A stretch of DNA of 64,000 nucleotides from Gavia stellata. Its lineage: Eukaryota > Chordata > Aves > Gaviiformes > Gaviidae. The notes beneath the pieces were generated by a model. It worked only from the letters and a program-made list of their open reading frames with translations. It ran no database searches and had not been told where the DNA came from. Position 1 is the stretch's first letter; every line of letters begins with the position of its first letter. Below, piece after piece: positions 31,101-43,639 of the stretch. The position numbers and the translations under genes are program-made. The stretch is from positions 8,125,208 through 8,189,207 of the forward strand of contig NC_082619.1 of NCBI RefSeq assembly GCF_030936135.1, written 5' to 3'.

Positions 31101-34100
31101 TTAGGTTATCCTGTGAATATATTTAATCCTTTCTACTTTTAAACAACTGCCTGGGAGACTTGCCAGAAACTTGCTGTGGAGCAAGAAGGGAACGCTCTGA
31201 AATGTCAATGGTTTTGGCCACGCCTGGGGTGTTTGGGCTGTTTCCAGGGCTTGGGAGGCATGGTTGAGCGGGGATGTCCTCACGTAACTCTGCTAACACC
31301 GCTCCGAACTGAAAGCCCGCGGATGCCTTCAGCCCCTGAGAGCCTGATGGCTCTTTGTGCCCCTCTCAGCATGGAGAGCAAAAATGTCCATTCCAAGAAA
31401 TGCCACCAAATTGAGCCAGCAGCTCCCACGCAGTACGGGTGATGGCCTGCTAGATGATGGTTGTGAGATTTGCGCATGGCTTTTTAACTCTGGGGTCTGC
31501 GTCCCGGCAGGCAGAGAGGGAGAGCTGTGTCACCATGCAGTACTGGGACTCCGCGCTGCGCTTGACCCCCAGGAAGAACACGTGCCTGTTTCGGAGCCAC
31601 CCCGCACCCGCCATCTGCGGTCCTGGTGTTTGTGCTGTCTGGGCACAGCGGCAAGGGATGCAAAGCGAGCCGTTCCAGCAGCAAGCCGCCAAGGTGAGCG
31701 GTTCCCCTCCTGCATTTTTCATCCCTGCTTTGTCACGCTGGGTGCTCGTGGTTTGAAAGGGAGGACAGGCAATATTTTTTTCTTTTATGATGCATCCCTA
31801 ATATTTTTTTTAATGTTGAATGAAACATTGGCTTATTTTTTCACTCTGGTTTACTGCATATTGTTGTACTCCTCCCTAGCTCTTATCAGAGCCTCAAAAC
31901 TGATAGTAGATGTCTTCTTGGAGAATGCTGTGGTTGTACTTGCCCCGCTGCTCGTAGGTACAGTGAATTTTCCCTCCGCACGCAGGGACTTGTTGCTGTG
32001 CAGGCGTGTCGTGCCGGAGAGGTGGCACTAGGTGGTGCCACCTCATTGCAGCTTGTCTCCTGCAGCCCAGGAATATGGGATCGTGAAATCTTGGAAAACC
32101 TGCCTTAGGCACTGTTTTAAGTTGGTTTTTTTTTTAATAATGATGCTTATGCTGCATTCGGCATTTTAGAAAGCACATGCGTTCGCCTAGGAGCTGGAGG
32201 GTTGAAGTACCGCTTCCCTTGGGGCAGAGAATCCCTTCTGACTGGACATGGGGCAGGACAATCAGGGATCTGGGACTTCAGGCATCTCAGCAAAGTGTTT
32301 TGGGAGCGGATGAGCTGTAACCACACCGTTTACCATGCCTGGATCAGGATTTCAGTGCATTGGGGCAGGTCTGAAAGACACCTTGGGTTGCAGGTTACCT
32401 TATACCTATTTGTGAAGCTAATTATGCGTTGAGTTACGCTCCCTTGATAAAGCACCTTGGTTGAAGCAGGGTACATTGGGAGATCTCTTGTGCAGCTAAA
32501 CTTCTTGGCGTAGCCCTCACAGAAAACAGCTAGTGACCTCTTGTTTTCTCTTGTCTTTACCTTCCTTCCGAACGACAGCTTAGCAAAACCGTGAAGCAAG
32601 TTCGGCGCAGGCTGGCGTCCTGCAAAACCGTGCCCCAAGGAGCGGGTCCTCCCGAACTCCCTGGTGGCATCTGGAGGCGAGAGGTGAGTGAGGGGTGCCT
32701 AGGGTAGGGTGAGAGGAATTACCTTGCAAAGGGTTGAAGGTCTGGCTCTAATTAGCAAGTCCAAAGCGTAGTTCAGTGAGTTTCTCCAGCAGAAGTGAAA
32801 CAAACTGGGCTTTTGTGACTTGCCTGATGATTAGCCCATGCATTTTGGTGGCCTGAGGGCTGCGTCGCTCTGTTCTTGCTGCCTTTCAGAGAAGGCAGCA
32901 GGATGAAGTGGGTGAAGATGTCTCTGTTTGCAGAGACTAATGAGAGATGAACCAGGAAACAAGAATTCAAAAAAGATTTTTTTAAAGGCTGAGATTGTGA
33001 TCTGGGTATCTGGGAGGAATGTGATGATCAGCCTTCCCCTTAGGTGCCTTTATTTCTTCAACAAACCTCAGCAACTCTTGCCCTTGCATCAATACCTTGT
33101 TTTGTGTGGGTGGCAAAGATCTGGAGGGTTTTCCTCATCTAGGGCTGGCTTCTGGTAGAGAATTGTTGGCACACATCTGCTTTCCTAGAAGCAGTGCATA
33201 GGAGCCATGTAAGGAGGTCAGTCCCGAGCACTTCACTTCTTGTTCTGTTGAATTTCATCCTGCTTTTGTCACTCCAGTTCTCAAGAGCAGCTTTTTGTCG
33301 CAGCTATTGTCCTGCTTTCTGTGCCAAGACCTTTCTTAAACTGACATACTTCGTCCACCCTGGAGAACACCAGCAGCAGCCCAACCTGGTGTTTTGTCTT
33401 ACTGCCTCCTCCGGAGCCGGTTTCCTGCCCGTCTTGCAATTCTTCATTCCCATCTCTTTCTCGGGTTCATCAAAGGTGAAGTAGATCTTGGCTGGCTGTT
33501 ATCTAGAAAAATCCTTTTATATAAGGGCTGATCCAGCTCTTCTGCCTCTGTGTGCTGTTTGATTTCTGTTCAAGGAAGTCAGCTTTGCGAATAAGAGTTA
33601 CAGAAACAGTATAATTATGGGCTTGAAAACTTTGTATCTGTTTCGGACACTGAACATACCTTCTGTTTAAGTCTTCAGTGCATTCAGGCTGCTCAGCAAG
33701 ATGGAGTGATTCATTACTTGGCTATTAGCAGCACTAAAGCCTCGCATGAATAATAGTCGCTGCCCATGCAAGCCAGAGGGTTACGGAAGATAGCAAGCAG
33801 GATGCATGGGAGTCCTGTGGCAAGTCATCCACAGCAGTGAGAAGCAAGGCTGGGAGGGATCCTGGGCCATCCTCCCACCGGAACTGCATGGGAACTGAAC
33901 TGCAGCTACAGTTAATCGACGCTCTTTTCACATCCCTGGCAAGGAGGGTTTAACAGCTTCTCTAGGCAATTTATTCCGGGAGGAATTTATTGATTTATTC
34001 CATTACTCTTTTCCTCCCTTATCTTGGAGTAATAAAACAAAGCTCTAATATTAATTTGACTCCTTCTCCCTGTATGAAGGTGGAACATGTTCACGGCTAT

Positions 34101-37100
34101 GCAGGACAGCGGCTTATTCCCTTCTCTTCAGATGCAAAAGGCTGCTGTGGATTTAACCACCCTGGTAACTGCTGCTGTAGCGCACTGCCTTGCCCTTTGC
34201 TTTTGACCTCACTGAATTTCCTTGTGCTGTCTGTTCCAGCTGATTTCTTTGGTTGGAACCCAAGCATTTTTAGCCTGTTCTCAAATACTTCTGCAACTTC
34301 AAGTGGCTTGGTGGGGTCAGTAAATGTAATCAAGATGCTCCTTTCTTCCATCATCCAGGCCGATAACCAAGCAGAGCCCACCTAGTTCTTAATCTGTTTT
34401 TGCGCAGTGAACTCCTGCGACTGAATCTGAGTAGTGTTTTTAATCAGTATCGCACCTTCCGTATAATAGTTTCATCTAACGTATTTCTTTACACAAGTGT
34501 TGGATTAGGCCATGTCAAAAGCTAAGCTAGAATCGAGATGCCTTCTGCGCTTTGCCTGAGGCCTCTTTCTTCTGTTGTAGGAGAAATGCAAACCAGTTAG
34601 ACATGACTTGCTCTTGACAAATTTATGCTGGTTGCTGCTTATCTTGTTTTCTAGCAGCTTACAGGCAGTTTGCAAGGTGATTTCCTCTTGTTTTTTCCCC
34701 CCCGAAGTCAGGCAGTTAAACTCTTGAGGCTAACATCTTCTCTCTAGTATTGCCTTCTCCCCTCCTTTAAATAGACACTTCTTGTGCCCTTTTCTGAGAA
34801 TCTGGACCTCCACAGATTTTTGGGGTAGGGGGGCTGTTAGCAGCTTGTTTTCCACTCCTGGCAGTAACCCAGGGCAGATTCTTCCTGCTTAAAAACTTCA
34901 GCTTCTAGGAATAATCTGTCTTTTTCTTCCCAATAATAATCCAAGATTTTTCTTGCTGCTGCTGTTAGCTCAGAGCAAGCCTTTGGCTGAACACTGATGC
35001 CCAGAAGCATAAAACACTGTTGTTCTTGGTGTCCTCTGGCAGCTGTCCTTTGAGTAGCAAGTCCTTTAGTCTCTCTTGCTAAAGCCTGACTTGTTACCTT
35101 GATCTGTCTTGTTTTACTTAAAGCTTTGGCCTTTCTGGCATTTGTTTTGGTGGGTTTTTTGTCCCCGCGTGCTTGTGTTGTCTCCTGCGTGATTCTTCAG
35201 TAATCTGACCCGTGCTCCACTTCCTCCATGCTCGCATGGATCGTGGGCGTGAGAAGAGCTTGGGATTTAGCCAGGGTTGTCTTGCACTGCGCTCCTTGTC
35301 TTTCCATTCTAGCTGGGTAGTTTGCATTTGCCCAGTTTAAAGGAACTGTTGCTTCTCCTTCACTCCTGTTTTCTGTGTTTTTTGTCTTTTTTTTCTTTCC
35401 CCTCCTTCTTCCCTCTAAAGAGTTGCATTCCCTGCAGTCAGTAATCCATGTTCCCAAAATCGTTGCTCTTCCTCTCTCCCAGAGATTTCTTTTCAGGTCA
35501 AAAACATTCAAAGAGTTTCTTTCCTGCTTTCCCAAGCAGATACTTAGATGGTAATCGCATGGAAATGACCTGTCCAGTGTTTCAGATGATCCTGTTCACC
35601 AAGTCTTCAGCCGCTTTGCCTCTAGGGTTTGGTAGACTGCTGTAGGTCCCCAGCATGACAGCACCCAAATTCTTTTCCCCAACTGATCATTCCCCAAAGT
35701 TGGGTTTTTTTCCCACAGTTTCATTTCCTTCTGCCTCCAGGGCTTCAGAGCACCCTTGCAAAGCAATAACTGCTCCTCTCTATTCCCTTGTCCTCACCGA
35801 AGAAGCTCTTCTGTGTTGTGTTTCTGTCTTAACAGGGTTGATAGAGTAATTCCTACCCCTATCAAATAATTTCATGTTCAGACTAACTCCAGGCTATCCT
35901 CCGTCCTTCCTGTATTCCGGCAGAGCCACCTCAAGGGACCCCTGGCGTGACCTGCTCTCCTCCTGGTGATCCATCCTCTCCCTCTGTCAGCAATCCTACT
36001 CTTCCCTTCCTAGCACACTGAAGGGACAGCAAGGCAGGGAAAAAAAAAATATAATCCTGGCTCCGAGCTTGCTTCTGGCATTTTGATTTTTTTAGTTTGT
36101 AGGAAACAATCTGCTGCCTCTCAAAATATTGTTAATTGCCACCAGGGAGCCTGCCCACTTACCATCTGAAGGAGCATGCTACATACTCCAGTGTCACTCC
36201 AGAGATCCCACCGCCCCCCCCAACTCCTTGCAGTTGTGAAACGGTGCCTGGAGAGGTCTTTTCCTTGTCTTCCCTTCGCCCCCCACACGTCTGTCCCTCT
36301 GTTTCTGCAGTTGGTGAGAACGCAGTCACGAGTTACCCTGCTAAATTCAGATTTTCTGGCTCTCGTGCCCTGTGGCAATGCTTGAACACATTGTGTAGCT
36401 GCTGCTCACCAGATCTCAACCAGCTCTACAGAACAAGCGCCCTCGGGTTAAAGCTACTTCTAACCCATGGGTGAGGATGTTGAATTTGCCCTTCAGCACT
36501 AAAGCAGACGCATTTGAATTTCATATTTACACCCGTCTCCTCCAGAAACCAGAGTCTTGCAAGGCAGCCCCAGTGCCCGCGGAAGATGAGAGTGAGGAAC
36601 TGCTTCTAGCAGGACATCATGATCTTCCAGCTGAACTGCAAGACCAGGGGACGGCCCCGCATCAAGCTGAGCGAGACGATGACTTCTATATCAAAATTGA
36701 ATTTGAAAAAGTAAGGCTCGTACGGGGCTGGGCCAGTTGGGCTTAAGAGGTTCGAATAATTGGGATTTGGGTTTCTTTCGGCGGAGACGGGGAGGCTGCT
36801 GTTGTAGTAGAGCAGTTGCTCCCTCAGACCTGGTTAACTCGTAAACCTACTGTCGTCGAAACAGGCTCGAGAGCGGTGTCAAAGCTAAGCGAGATTGGCG
36901 GCTTCTGTTTCGCTGCTTTCATCTTACAGCTGTGGCTTCAAAAGGGGTTTTATTTGTGCCTGCCTCGTGATGCCAGTTGGCTGGCGCTCAGCGGAAATCT
37001 GAAACTGAGGCTGCAGTTGCATCGTACGCTTAACCGAACTCCAGACTGCAGCCGGCAAGACCTGCAGCTGCCTCTGGTCGGGCTGCCCTGCTTGGAGGCA

Positions 37101-40100
37101 GCAGCTGGGTGGAAGAGCTGCGGGTAGTATATCAAATCAGCCAGAAACCTCCTAGAAAAGAACAAAAAAAAAAAAGCTTTGCATCAGAGGAATGAGCTGG
37201 CTGTGACGATTCCTGTGCCTCGGGGCTGGCGAAATGCCTCCCTTAGAGGCAGCGTGAATGTGTCTGCTTCTGAGGACTCAGCTAATGTATTTATCGATTC
37301 CTCTTTTGTTTTCAGGCAGGCTTTCGTTAAGCATCTGAGATGTGGAAATGTTTTGCCCTGATTACCTGGAGTAGTTAGCAAATACTTCATGGCTACAGCA
37401 GCATGTGCCCGACCTCAGCTAGTGATTAGTCCAGCTAGGAGCGGAAATACTGGCTTGACAAATATCGAGCGGAGGGAAGAAGGTGGAGGTTTACGCTGAG
37501 GTTTTGGGAGACGTCGGCTGTGAATTCCCCTGACGCTTTTGTTATTTTTATTATTTCTATTATTGTTATTTTTCTTGCACTTCACAAAGGTCAGAACGAA
37601 GATTTGGGGAGGCGAGGTGTGAATCCGTATGTAAACTGAACCAGAAGCTGCCTCCAAGGATATCTTTAGAAGTGTTTTGACAAAGCGTTGGTGCTCAGGC
37701 TCCCGCACGGAGATGTCACACGTGTCTCTCTTGCCTATAGCCAACCTATACCCCGAAAAAAGCGCAGCTCATAGATGGGTTGCCCTGTTGAGGACTGTGG
37801 GGATCACGTGTAGAGGAGTATTTTGCTGAGAGAAGATGAGAAACTTGACCCTGAAGATGCTGATGCTGCTTTCTTACGTTATCTTCCAGTTCTGTGACAG
37901 ATCAGAGAAGGACTCGAGCTTGCCCGAGCCTCCCCAGAGGCTGCACACCGATTACCCAGCTCCCCTCGTACTCTGGACCGGCGCAGACCAAGAGGAAACC
38001 AAGAAGCAGGTTTGTCCTCTGGAGCCAAATCCTCATTGTTTGGTCTCCGCTTCGGGACTGAAAGGTATTGAGCGTAGGGGATGCTGCTAGCTCAGATAAG
38101 AAGCCTCAAGAGCAGCCTTAATGTATGAAGCATCTAGGTTTGTAAGTTTGTCAGCGTTGATGGTGTCTCAGGCCTTGGGCAAACCTACTGGGTTCTTTTT
38201 TTAAGGTCCGTCGTGACGGTAAGTGCAGCCGTTACGTGCTCCTCCTGCAAAATCTGGGACCTGAGTAACACTGAAGGGTCGGAGGAGAAACAGGCTTCCT
38301 TCATTTTGCCTGGCAAAACAGAAGTGTCGCTTTCTGTAGTTGCATGGAGGGAGAGGAGCTGCCAAAAATGCTTAAAAAAAATATAAAAAGAACAAAACCC
38401 ACTTTATCTTGTTTGGGTATGAGGCTGGGAATATAAAGGTTTCTGCCATATCAGCACCTAACAGGCATCGGGGTGGTAGCTTTCAAGCACAGACTGCAAG
38501 CCTGATGCTGAGCGTCTGATTTAACGACGAGGGCTTACTAGCCTGCGTCCAGGACGGTTGGCTCACGCTAATCTAGGCGATGCAAAGAGATGATGTTGCT
38601 CTTGGATGCTTAAAGGAAGTGACTTTTATTTTCCTGCTTCCTTCTGACGTGAAGAGGAACACTTCCTTCTTCTTTTCTCGGCTTCCTTGCAGCTTACAGC
38701 ATAGAAGTCAAAAGGACTTTGAACGAATTGCTTTTTTTTTTTGTTCCTTGCATGCATTTTTTGCAACACGCTGATCCACCAAAATCCAGTTGTGGTTTCT
38801 AGACGGCGTGACAGCAGCTGGGGCCCGTCAGGCTGTTCCTTCCCCCAGCAGTTCCCTCTGCCCCTTACTTTTTATCTCCTTGGCTCTGATCCACCCTGAG
38901 ATAACCGGTTTTGCAGCACTCTCTTCGGCATGGGTTTTTTCCATCCCCTTTCAGCCGGGTGATCTCTCCTGCTCCTTATCTCCAGCTGTGCGGGGCTCTC
39001 TCTGCTGGGTGAGATGGACAAACTCAGCCCAAAACTCTTGGCGTTGATGAGGTAAAATCCACGCCTTAAACTTTCTGGCATCGTGGAGCTCAAACCAGCT
39101 GTGTACCGACTGATTCCCATGCGGCTGGGAGGGCTTTTGGTGTGAGCTTTAGCCAGGAGGTTTCCCTACCCTTGCTGCATCCGTGAGGTTAAGCTGAAGC
39201 CCAGATATTAAACCTCTTCATGTACGGGAGTTGTTCCCCACAGGGCTCTTGGATTTCTCTTGGTGATGAGTTTACCACCTCTGTGGTTCTGCGTGTAGTG
39301 GGTCCAGCTCGGTGTTGTATGTTCATTTTTTTGGGGGGAGATACAGGCTTCCAGTGAACCGTGGAGGACCGCCAGTCCCCAAGTGGATCAACATTCTTGG
39401 ACTGTAGCTTGTGGCGCTCTGGTGAAGTGGGTTGAGGTGGGAAACCAGCTCTTTTACCCCCAGGAAAGTGAGAGTTTAGGAATTTGTCAGGTGGCAGAGC
39501 TTCCGTCCATAGGAAGGTTCAGTCAAGGGATGCTGGTGCAAAGCTCTCTGATGCTCCGAGGTGTCCTGGTCCTCCTCTCCTAGCTAACCGCTGTCTCTCC
39601 AGCTTCTCGGTCCTGGGGCATGTGCACTAGGAGGCATCCGAGGATCTCTTGGGGAAGGAGTGAGGTTTCTATCCTGATAGACGTGGGCTCCAGAAATCAA
39701 GCTGAGCGCTGATATCACTTGATATCGATCCCAGCCTGCCCCCAGACGTCCTTCTCAAAGGTGCCTCTTCTTTCCTGCAGCGTCAGAACGAGTACCTGAG
39801 CTACAGGCGCCTCTTCATGAACATCGAGCGAGAGCAAGTGAAGGAACAGCAGAGGCAGAAAGAGAGGCAGAAGAGAATCGCCGAGTGAGTACGTGTGGAT
39901 GAGCGCCAGCTGCTCGGTATCGCCTCCTTCATCGCAGGCAGGGCCCTTCTTAAGGCTGGAAAGGTCCGGTGTGCTTCTCTGGTGTGAACCAGGCAACGGT
40001 ATTTTGGAAAGCACTTCCGCAGCCCAAACGGAGAGGCTTTGAGAATACTGTCCAGCTTGAGAGGGGAAAAAAACCCAACCTCACGTGATGGGTAGCTTTC

Positions 40101-43100
40101 TGCCTTCTTGGCCCCAAGCTGCCCCTGATGCATTAAAAGCGCTGCTTGATCAACTTTTTTAAAAAGCAGGGAGTGATTTGAAAGAAGCCCTGTGATACGA
40201 ATGCCAGTTGTAAAGCCTTGCTTTTTTTTTTTTGCCCCAATCTATTAACCCCGGGGTGGGATTCATTCGACCGACCTCACCAAGAGAGACCCTTGGGCCA
40301 CGTCGAGTCCTTCAGAGGTGCTTAGCGCTTCTCTAGCTACTTTCTGAGTCCCCGTGCAGCTTGGATAGGAGTCGGGAGCCAAAACATCAGGCTGGGAGAG
40401 TTGCAGCTCACCAAACCGTGACCCTTGGGAACTGATCCCAAGACCTCGTGCTACAGTCCGTGTATAGAAACTTTGGGGTGAGGTCACGTTGTCGTTGTTA
40501 AAACTGATCTTATCTCTGGGGTTTTTAATATCAGACCCTTCACCCTCACAGCTATAAACGTATATAGCGTAATAAAAAGCTTTCTCAGCGTTTGTTCCAG
40601 AGTTAAACTCGATATCTGTGTAAAAGTATCGGTACTTGTTTTGGTGGTTTAGTCATTTTCTCCCTTTTAAGGGGTTCGTTAAGGAGGAGCTCTGCAAATT
40701 CACACCAAAATAAGGAAAGAGACTCTGGATTTTTTTTTTGTCTCTGCCTTGCTCTAAAATAAAATGATGTAGCTCTGACTATCTGGGTCTCTAACGCCAG
40801 CTCTGCAGCGGGCAGGCTTTGTGGGAGCAGCACAGGCACCCCAGGGCAGGATTTTCCTGGTCGCTTTTCGGAGAGAAATTGCCAGTCTAAAGCAACGATC
40901 TTCCAACCACATTCCTGACTTTTAAATCAACGCTCAGGAGCTTCAGAGACCTTTTCTTGCCCTGCGAGCGCTGGCAAGACACGAGGGACTTCCTAGTTAG
41001 TGTGATATCTCTTTATTATATTTTTTTTTTCCTGGTTGCAGAGGTGCTGCTGGAGCTGCAAGCCGCTCGGAACGTATGCAGAAATGAGCTGATTTTGTAA
41101 TTACTTAGTGTAAAGCCTTAAGTTAGCCTTGGCCTTAGTTTCTACAGCAGAAGATTTATGGTGGGGTAGTTAAGGCTCTATTACCACTTCATTTAAAAAA
41201 CATTTTGGAGTTTATAACTTGACTAGAGAAGTTTGACTTCAGCACTTTCCTTCTTGATGTAAAGGTTTCGCCCCCCAAATGGAGTAGCATCCGAAATGTC
41301 TCGTTCGATTAAGCTTTCTCCCCCTGGCTTCCACCCAGCCTTGATATTTATTTATTTTTTGAATGCCTTTTGGCAGTGATCAGCCTGTAACGTGTTATTG
41401 CATTTGGTACTCATCAGCGGGAATAAAATAGCAGATGCTTCAGTTTAAAGTCTTTGTGCTTCCTAATTGCTGCTTGTCAAGGGAACGTGCTTTGCGTTTG
41501 GTGTGACTTATACAACCCAGATTCCACTGAAAGGGCTGGAGTGCCATGTAGGTGCAAGGGAGATTGAGGAAATAGAGGAAGATTTGGTTAAAAATGCCTC
41601 TTAAAGCCTATTTTGGAGTAAGTGTGCGATCCTTGGAGCTTCTCTGCTGTACCCTGCACTCTTCTACAGCCCTGTTACGCTCCCCGTCCTGGAAGCGGCA
41701 AGGACAGCTTATGGTGGGATCCAAGCTGCCCTGTGGCAGCTGTTGAGTCCTTTCTGGTGGATCTGAAAAAGCCCAGGCACTGCTCTTCGTTTCGGAAGGA
41801 CGGAAGAGCTGCTCTTTTGGGGAATTGCGGGTGGGAGCTGGAAGGAGAAGGCCACGATGGTGAGAAAACTAGCAGGCAGGAGGAGGTGAAGGGCAGGAGA
41901 GCATTCACAGGCTGGTATTTCCATACGGGGGAAGGAAAGGAGGCTCGGAAAGCATTTTTAACCATTTTAAAGCTGTTAGAAAGTCAATGCCGCAATTAGC
42001 GCAGAGTTCCTTTCGCCTGTCGTGGGTAGTTCGGGCGAAAGCAGCAGCATCTGGATCCCCTTGCCCTGATCTTACAACCCGGGGCCGGTGGGGAATGGAG
42101 GTTGGGATGGGGAAGCTCCTTCTCTAAGCGTGTGTGTGTCCGCAGGATTAAAAGCAAGAAGGAGAACCAGCGCCGGGCGGAAGAGCAGAGGATGCGGGAG
42201 ACAGCTCATCAGCAAGAACCCTCCCTGGGAGAGGGAGCCTGTGAAACCCTGGCCCGGCTTAAACTGGAGGAGAGGAGAGTGGAGAAGGTGAAGGAAAAAC
42301 AGCAGCGAAATAAGGAATACGTGAGGTACGGCTGGATTCCCTTCTCCTTGCGCAGAGCTGGGTGTTACTGGCAAAGGTGAATATTTTATCCCTTGCAGGT
42401 ACATCGAAGCTCTAAGAGCCCGGATGCGAGAGAAGATAAAACTATATAACATCGACTTGCCCCCGCTGTGCTCCTGCGGGTCCGATTTCTGGGACTCCCA
42501 CCCGGATACCTGCGCCAACAACTGCGTCTTCTACAAAAACCACAAAGGTAGGAGCTCCCGCTTCTGGAGAGGAGGCGCCTAGACCCGGATCCCTGATTAT
42601 ACAGGGAGAAATCAAACCTGGCTAGAGGTTTCCGTGGTCCTGGGCTGCCGTGCTCCTATAAATATACTTCAGAGAGGGCAAGTTAGGTGCTCTGCTGCTT
42701 GTTTCTAACCCAGCCTGTCCCTTCAGGGAGCTTAGTGGCATCCGCAGCAAAAGCACCAGCTTCTACATGTTAAATAACGCTGCCGTAATACATACGTAAG
42801 GAAAACACTGCCAAAACAGGCTCTTTATTAGGGCACAGAAAACCCCTTTGCCTTAAATGATGAATCTTCTGCTGGGAGGGTGCAAGAAGGTGGTGGAAAT
42901 TGTCTTCGTTAGGTGACGGAGTGCTCTGATCTTGAGTACAACTTGGAAAAATACATGGGTGAGCAACTGGGAGTTGTCTTCTAGGGGGAAAAAATAGAGA
43001 AATTGGGCTTTTTATAAGAAATCTTTTGGCTTTCCTGCTTTGGCTCATATACGGCTTTGTACTCAGGAGTGTGTAGAGCGCGCAAACAAGCCCGTGGAAA

Positions 43101-43362
43101 ACTACAGGCATGTCGATTTATCTTAAAAACCAGTTCTTCTCTCTCCGCTTTACAGTAAAAGGCTCAAGCCGAGCCCAGTTTCGGGCCATAAGTGAAACTC
43201 TCATCTCGTAACGCTCCTTCTGTGTCCCCTTCCCGCTCAGCCTACAGCCACGCTCTGCACTCTGTCATCTCGTCCTGCGACCCCGCGGGCAGGAGCCCCT
43301 CGGCGAGGCTGCCGCTCCGCGACCTGGCCGCTCTCTGCGCTCGCTGGGGGAAGCATCCGTGA
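28184..43362 (+). CDS. CCDC15: CCDC15, coiled-coil domain-containing protein 15
   Basis: Centriolar coiled-coil protein reported at the centriole inner scaffold. Coding exons: 28184-28357, 30479-30628, 31511-31693, 32579-32683, 36546-36710, 37890-38009, 39781-39884, 42146-42325, 42399-42547, 43241-43362, all GT/AG and in phase, giving 483 residues. Family signatures: VLAERNQTVAPVGVWVES, VEEELKEQQREKAASLKRFQ, RVNQQVRMRRKQQLQKSYE, LSKTVKQVRRRLASCKTV, IEREQVKEQQRQKERQKRIA and DFWDSHPDTCANNCVFYKNH. Human CCDC15 is about 951 residues; the difference falls in the middle, where no large exon was found. Start chosen at the first ATG after the acceptor at 28159. It is divergent from HEPACAM, as in mammals. 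Exon 37890-38009 is supported by phase and LVLWTGADQEE similarity. Confidence 0.92.
28358..30478 (+). other. CCDC15 intron 1 (2.1 kb)
   Basis: Ordinary AT-richer intron with the short CR1 tail at 28644-28699 and a small (AT)n tract near 29568-29583. Composition changes sharply from the G-rich DNA left of 28.15 kb. Confidence 0.7.
28644..28699 (-). mobile_element. CR1 LINE 3' end fragment
   Basis: Contains CAGAATCACAGAATCATTAA, GGTTGGAAAAGACCTGTAAG and ATCATCAAGTCCAAC, the hallmark 3' end of avian CR1 elements read in reverse. Only about 56 bases remain, in CCDC15 intron 1. It is the clearest bird marker in the window. Confidence 0.9.
30479..32683 (+). CDS. CCDC15: CCDC15 N-terminal coiled-coil exons
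   Basis: Exons 30479-30628 (50 codons), 31511-31693 (61) and 32579-32683 (35) are all phase 0. The first is a continuous Glu/Lys/Gln-rich heptad segment. The second has ALRLTPRKNTCLF and EPFQQQAAK, matching the human LTPKRTSVF and LFHQQAQ regions, and the third is basic. Confidence 0.9.
32684..36545 (+). other. CCDC15 intron 4 (3.9 kb)
   Basis: Apart from the CR1/L3 relic at 34.5-34.8 kb, I see no exon, RNA gene or tandem repeat. Open frames such as 33990-34385 (+) and 34097-34381 (-) show no family signature. Confidence 0.6.
34497..34815 (-). mobile_element. Ancient CR1/L3-type LINE relic, reverse-transcriptase region
   Basis: On the minus strand, degenerate matches to the CR1-family RT segment appear in the expected order. 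These are a remnant around GHKKCLF (family TPIFKKGKK), then NQHKFVKSKSCLT (family QHGFTKGKSCLT), then a possible AFD (family KAFDT). Heavily decayed with many indels; found by eye in CCDC15 intron 4. Confidence 0.55.
36546..38009 (+). CDS. CCDC15: CCDC15 central acidic exons
   Basis: Exon 36546-36710 (ESEELLLAGHHDLPAELQDQ, DDDFYIKIEFEK) and exon 37890-38009 (APLVLWTGADQEETKKQ). Both are phase 0 with good acceptors. This stands where mammals have several hundred additional residues. Confidence 0.82.
38010..42145 (+). other. CCDC15 introns around exon 39781-39884
   Basis: Introns of 1.8 kb (38010-39780) and 2.3 kb (39885-42145). No repeat arrays, mobile elements or extra exons recognised. Confidence 0.6.
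39781..43362 (+). CDS. CCDC15: CCDC15 C-terminal coiled coil and Cys-rich end
   Basis: Exons 39781-39884 and 42146-42325 encode a long charged coiled coil (IKSKKENQRRAEEQRMRET, RLKLEERRVEKVKEKQQRNK). Exon 42399-42547 encodes CSCGSDFWDSHPDTCANNCV, a compact Cys/His/Asp cluster, and exon 43241-43362 encodes AYSHALHSVISSCDPAGRSP to TGA at 43360-43362. Confidence 0.93.
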
Positions 43363-43606
43363 CGAGGGCAGCCGCGTGTCGTCGTTGTCGTCCCCCTCCT
43401 GTATTTCGGCGACTGTTGTGAGTAGAGAGCAGGGCTGTACCCTGTCCCTCCACTCCATCCAGGATGGCACCTTCGCTCTCCTACTCCTTGTGCTCTTATT
43501 TTGCACCGCGTGCGTGGTTGGCCGGACCAGGAGCGCGGGAGCGATGGTAGGTGCGGAGGAGCCCGTTGCTCTTGAGTTGCACTTGAATTTTGGCATTCAG
43601 CTGCGG

Positions 43607-43612
43607 AATAAA
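43607..43612 (+). other. CCDC15: CCDC15 polyadenylation signal AATAAA
   Basis: AATAAA in GCGGAATAAACTG, 245 bases after the CCDC15 stop, the first canonical signal downstream. Confidence 0.75.
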
Positions 43613-43639
43613 CTGTTTTCGAGGGTTGCTTTGTCTCAG

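Noticed and set aside
33990-34385. 131-codon (+) and 94-codon (-) frames as novel genes or missing CCDC15 exons
   Set aside because: No similarity to CCDC15 or any family I know, no convincing splice sites in phase, and adjacent to decayed LINE sequence.
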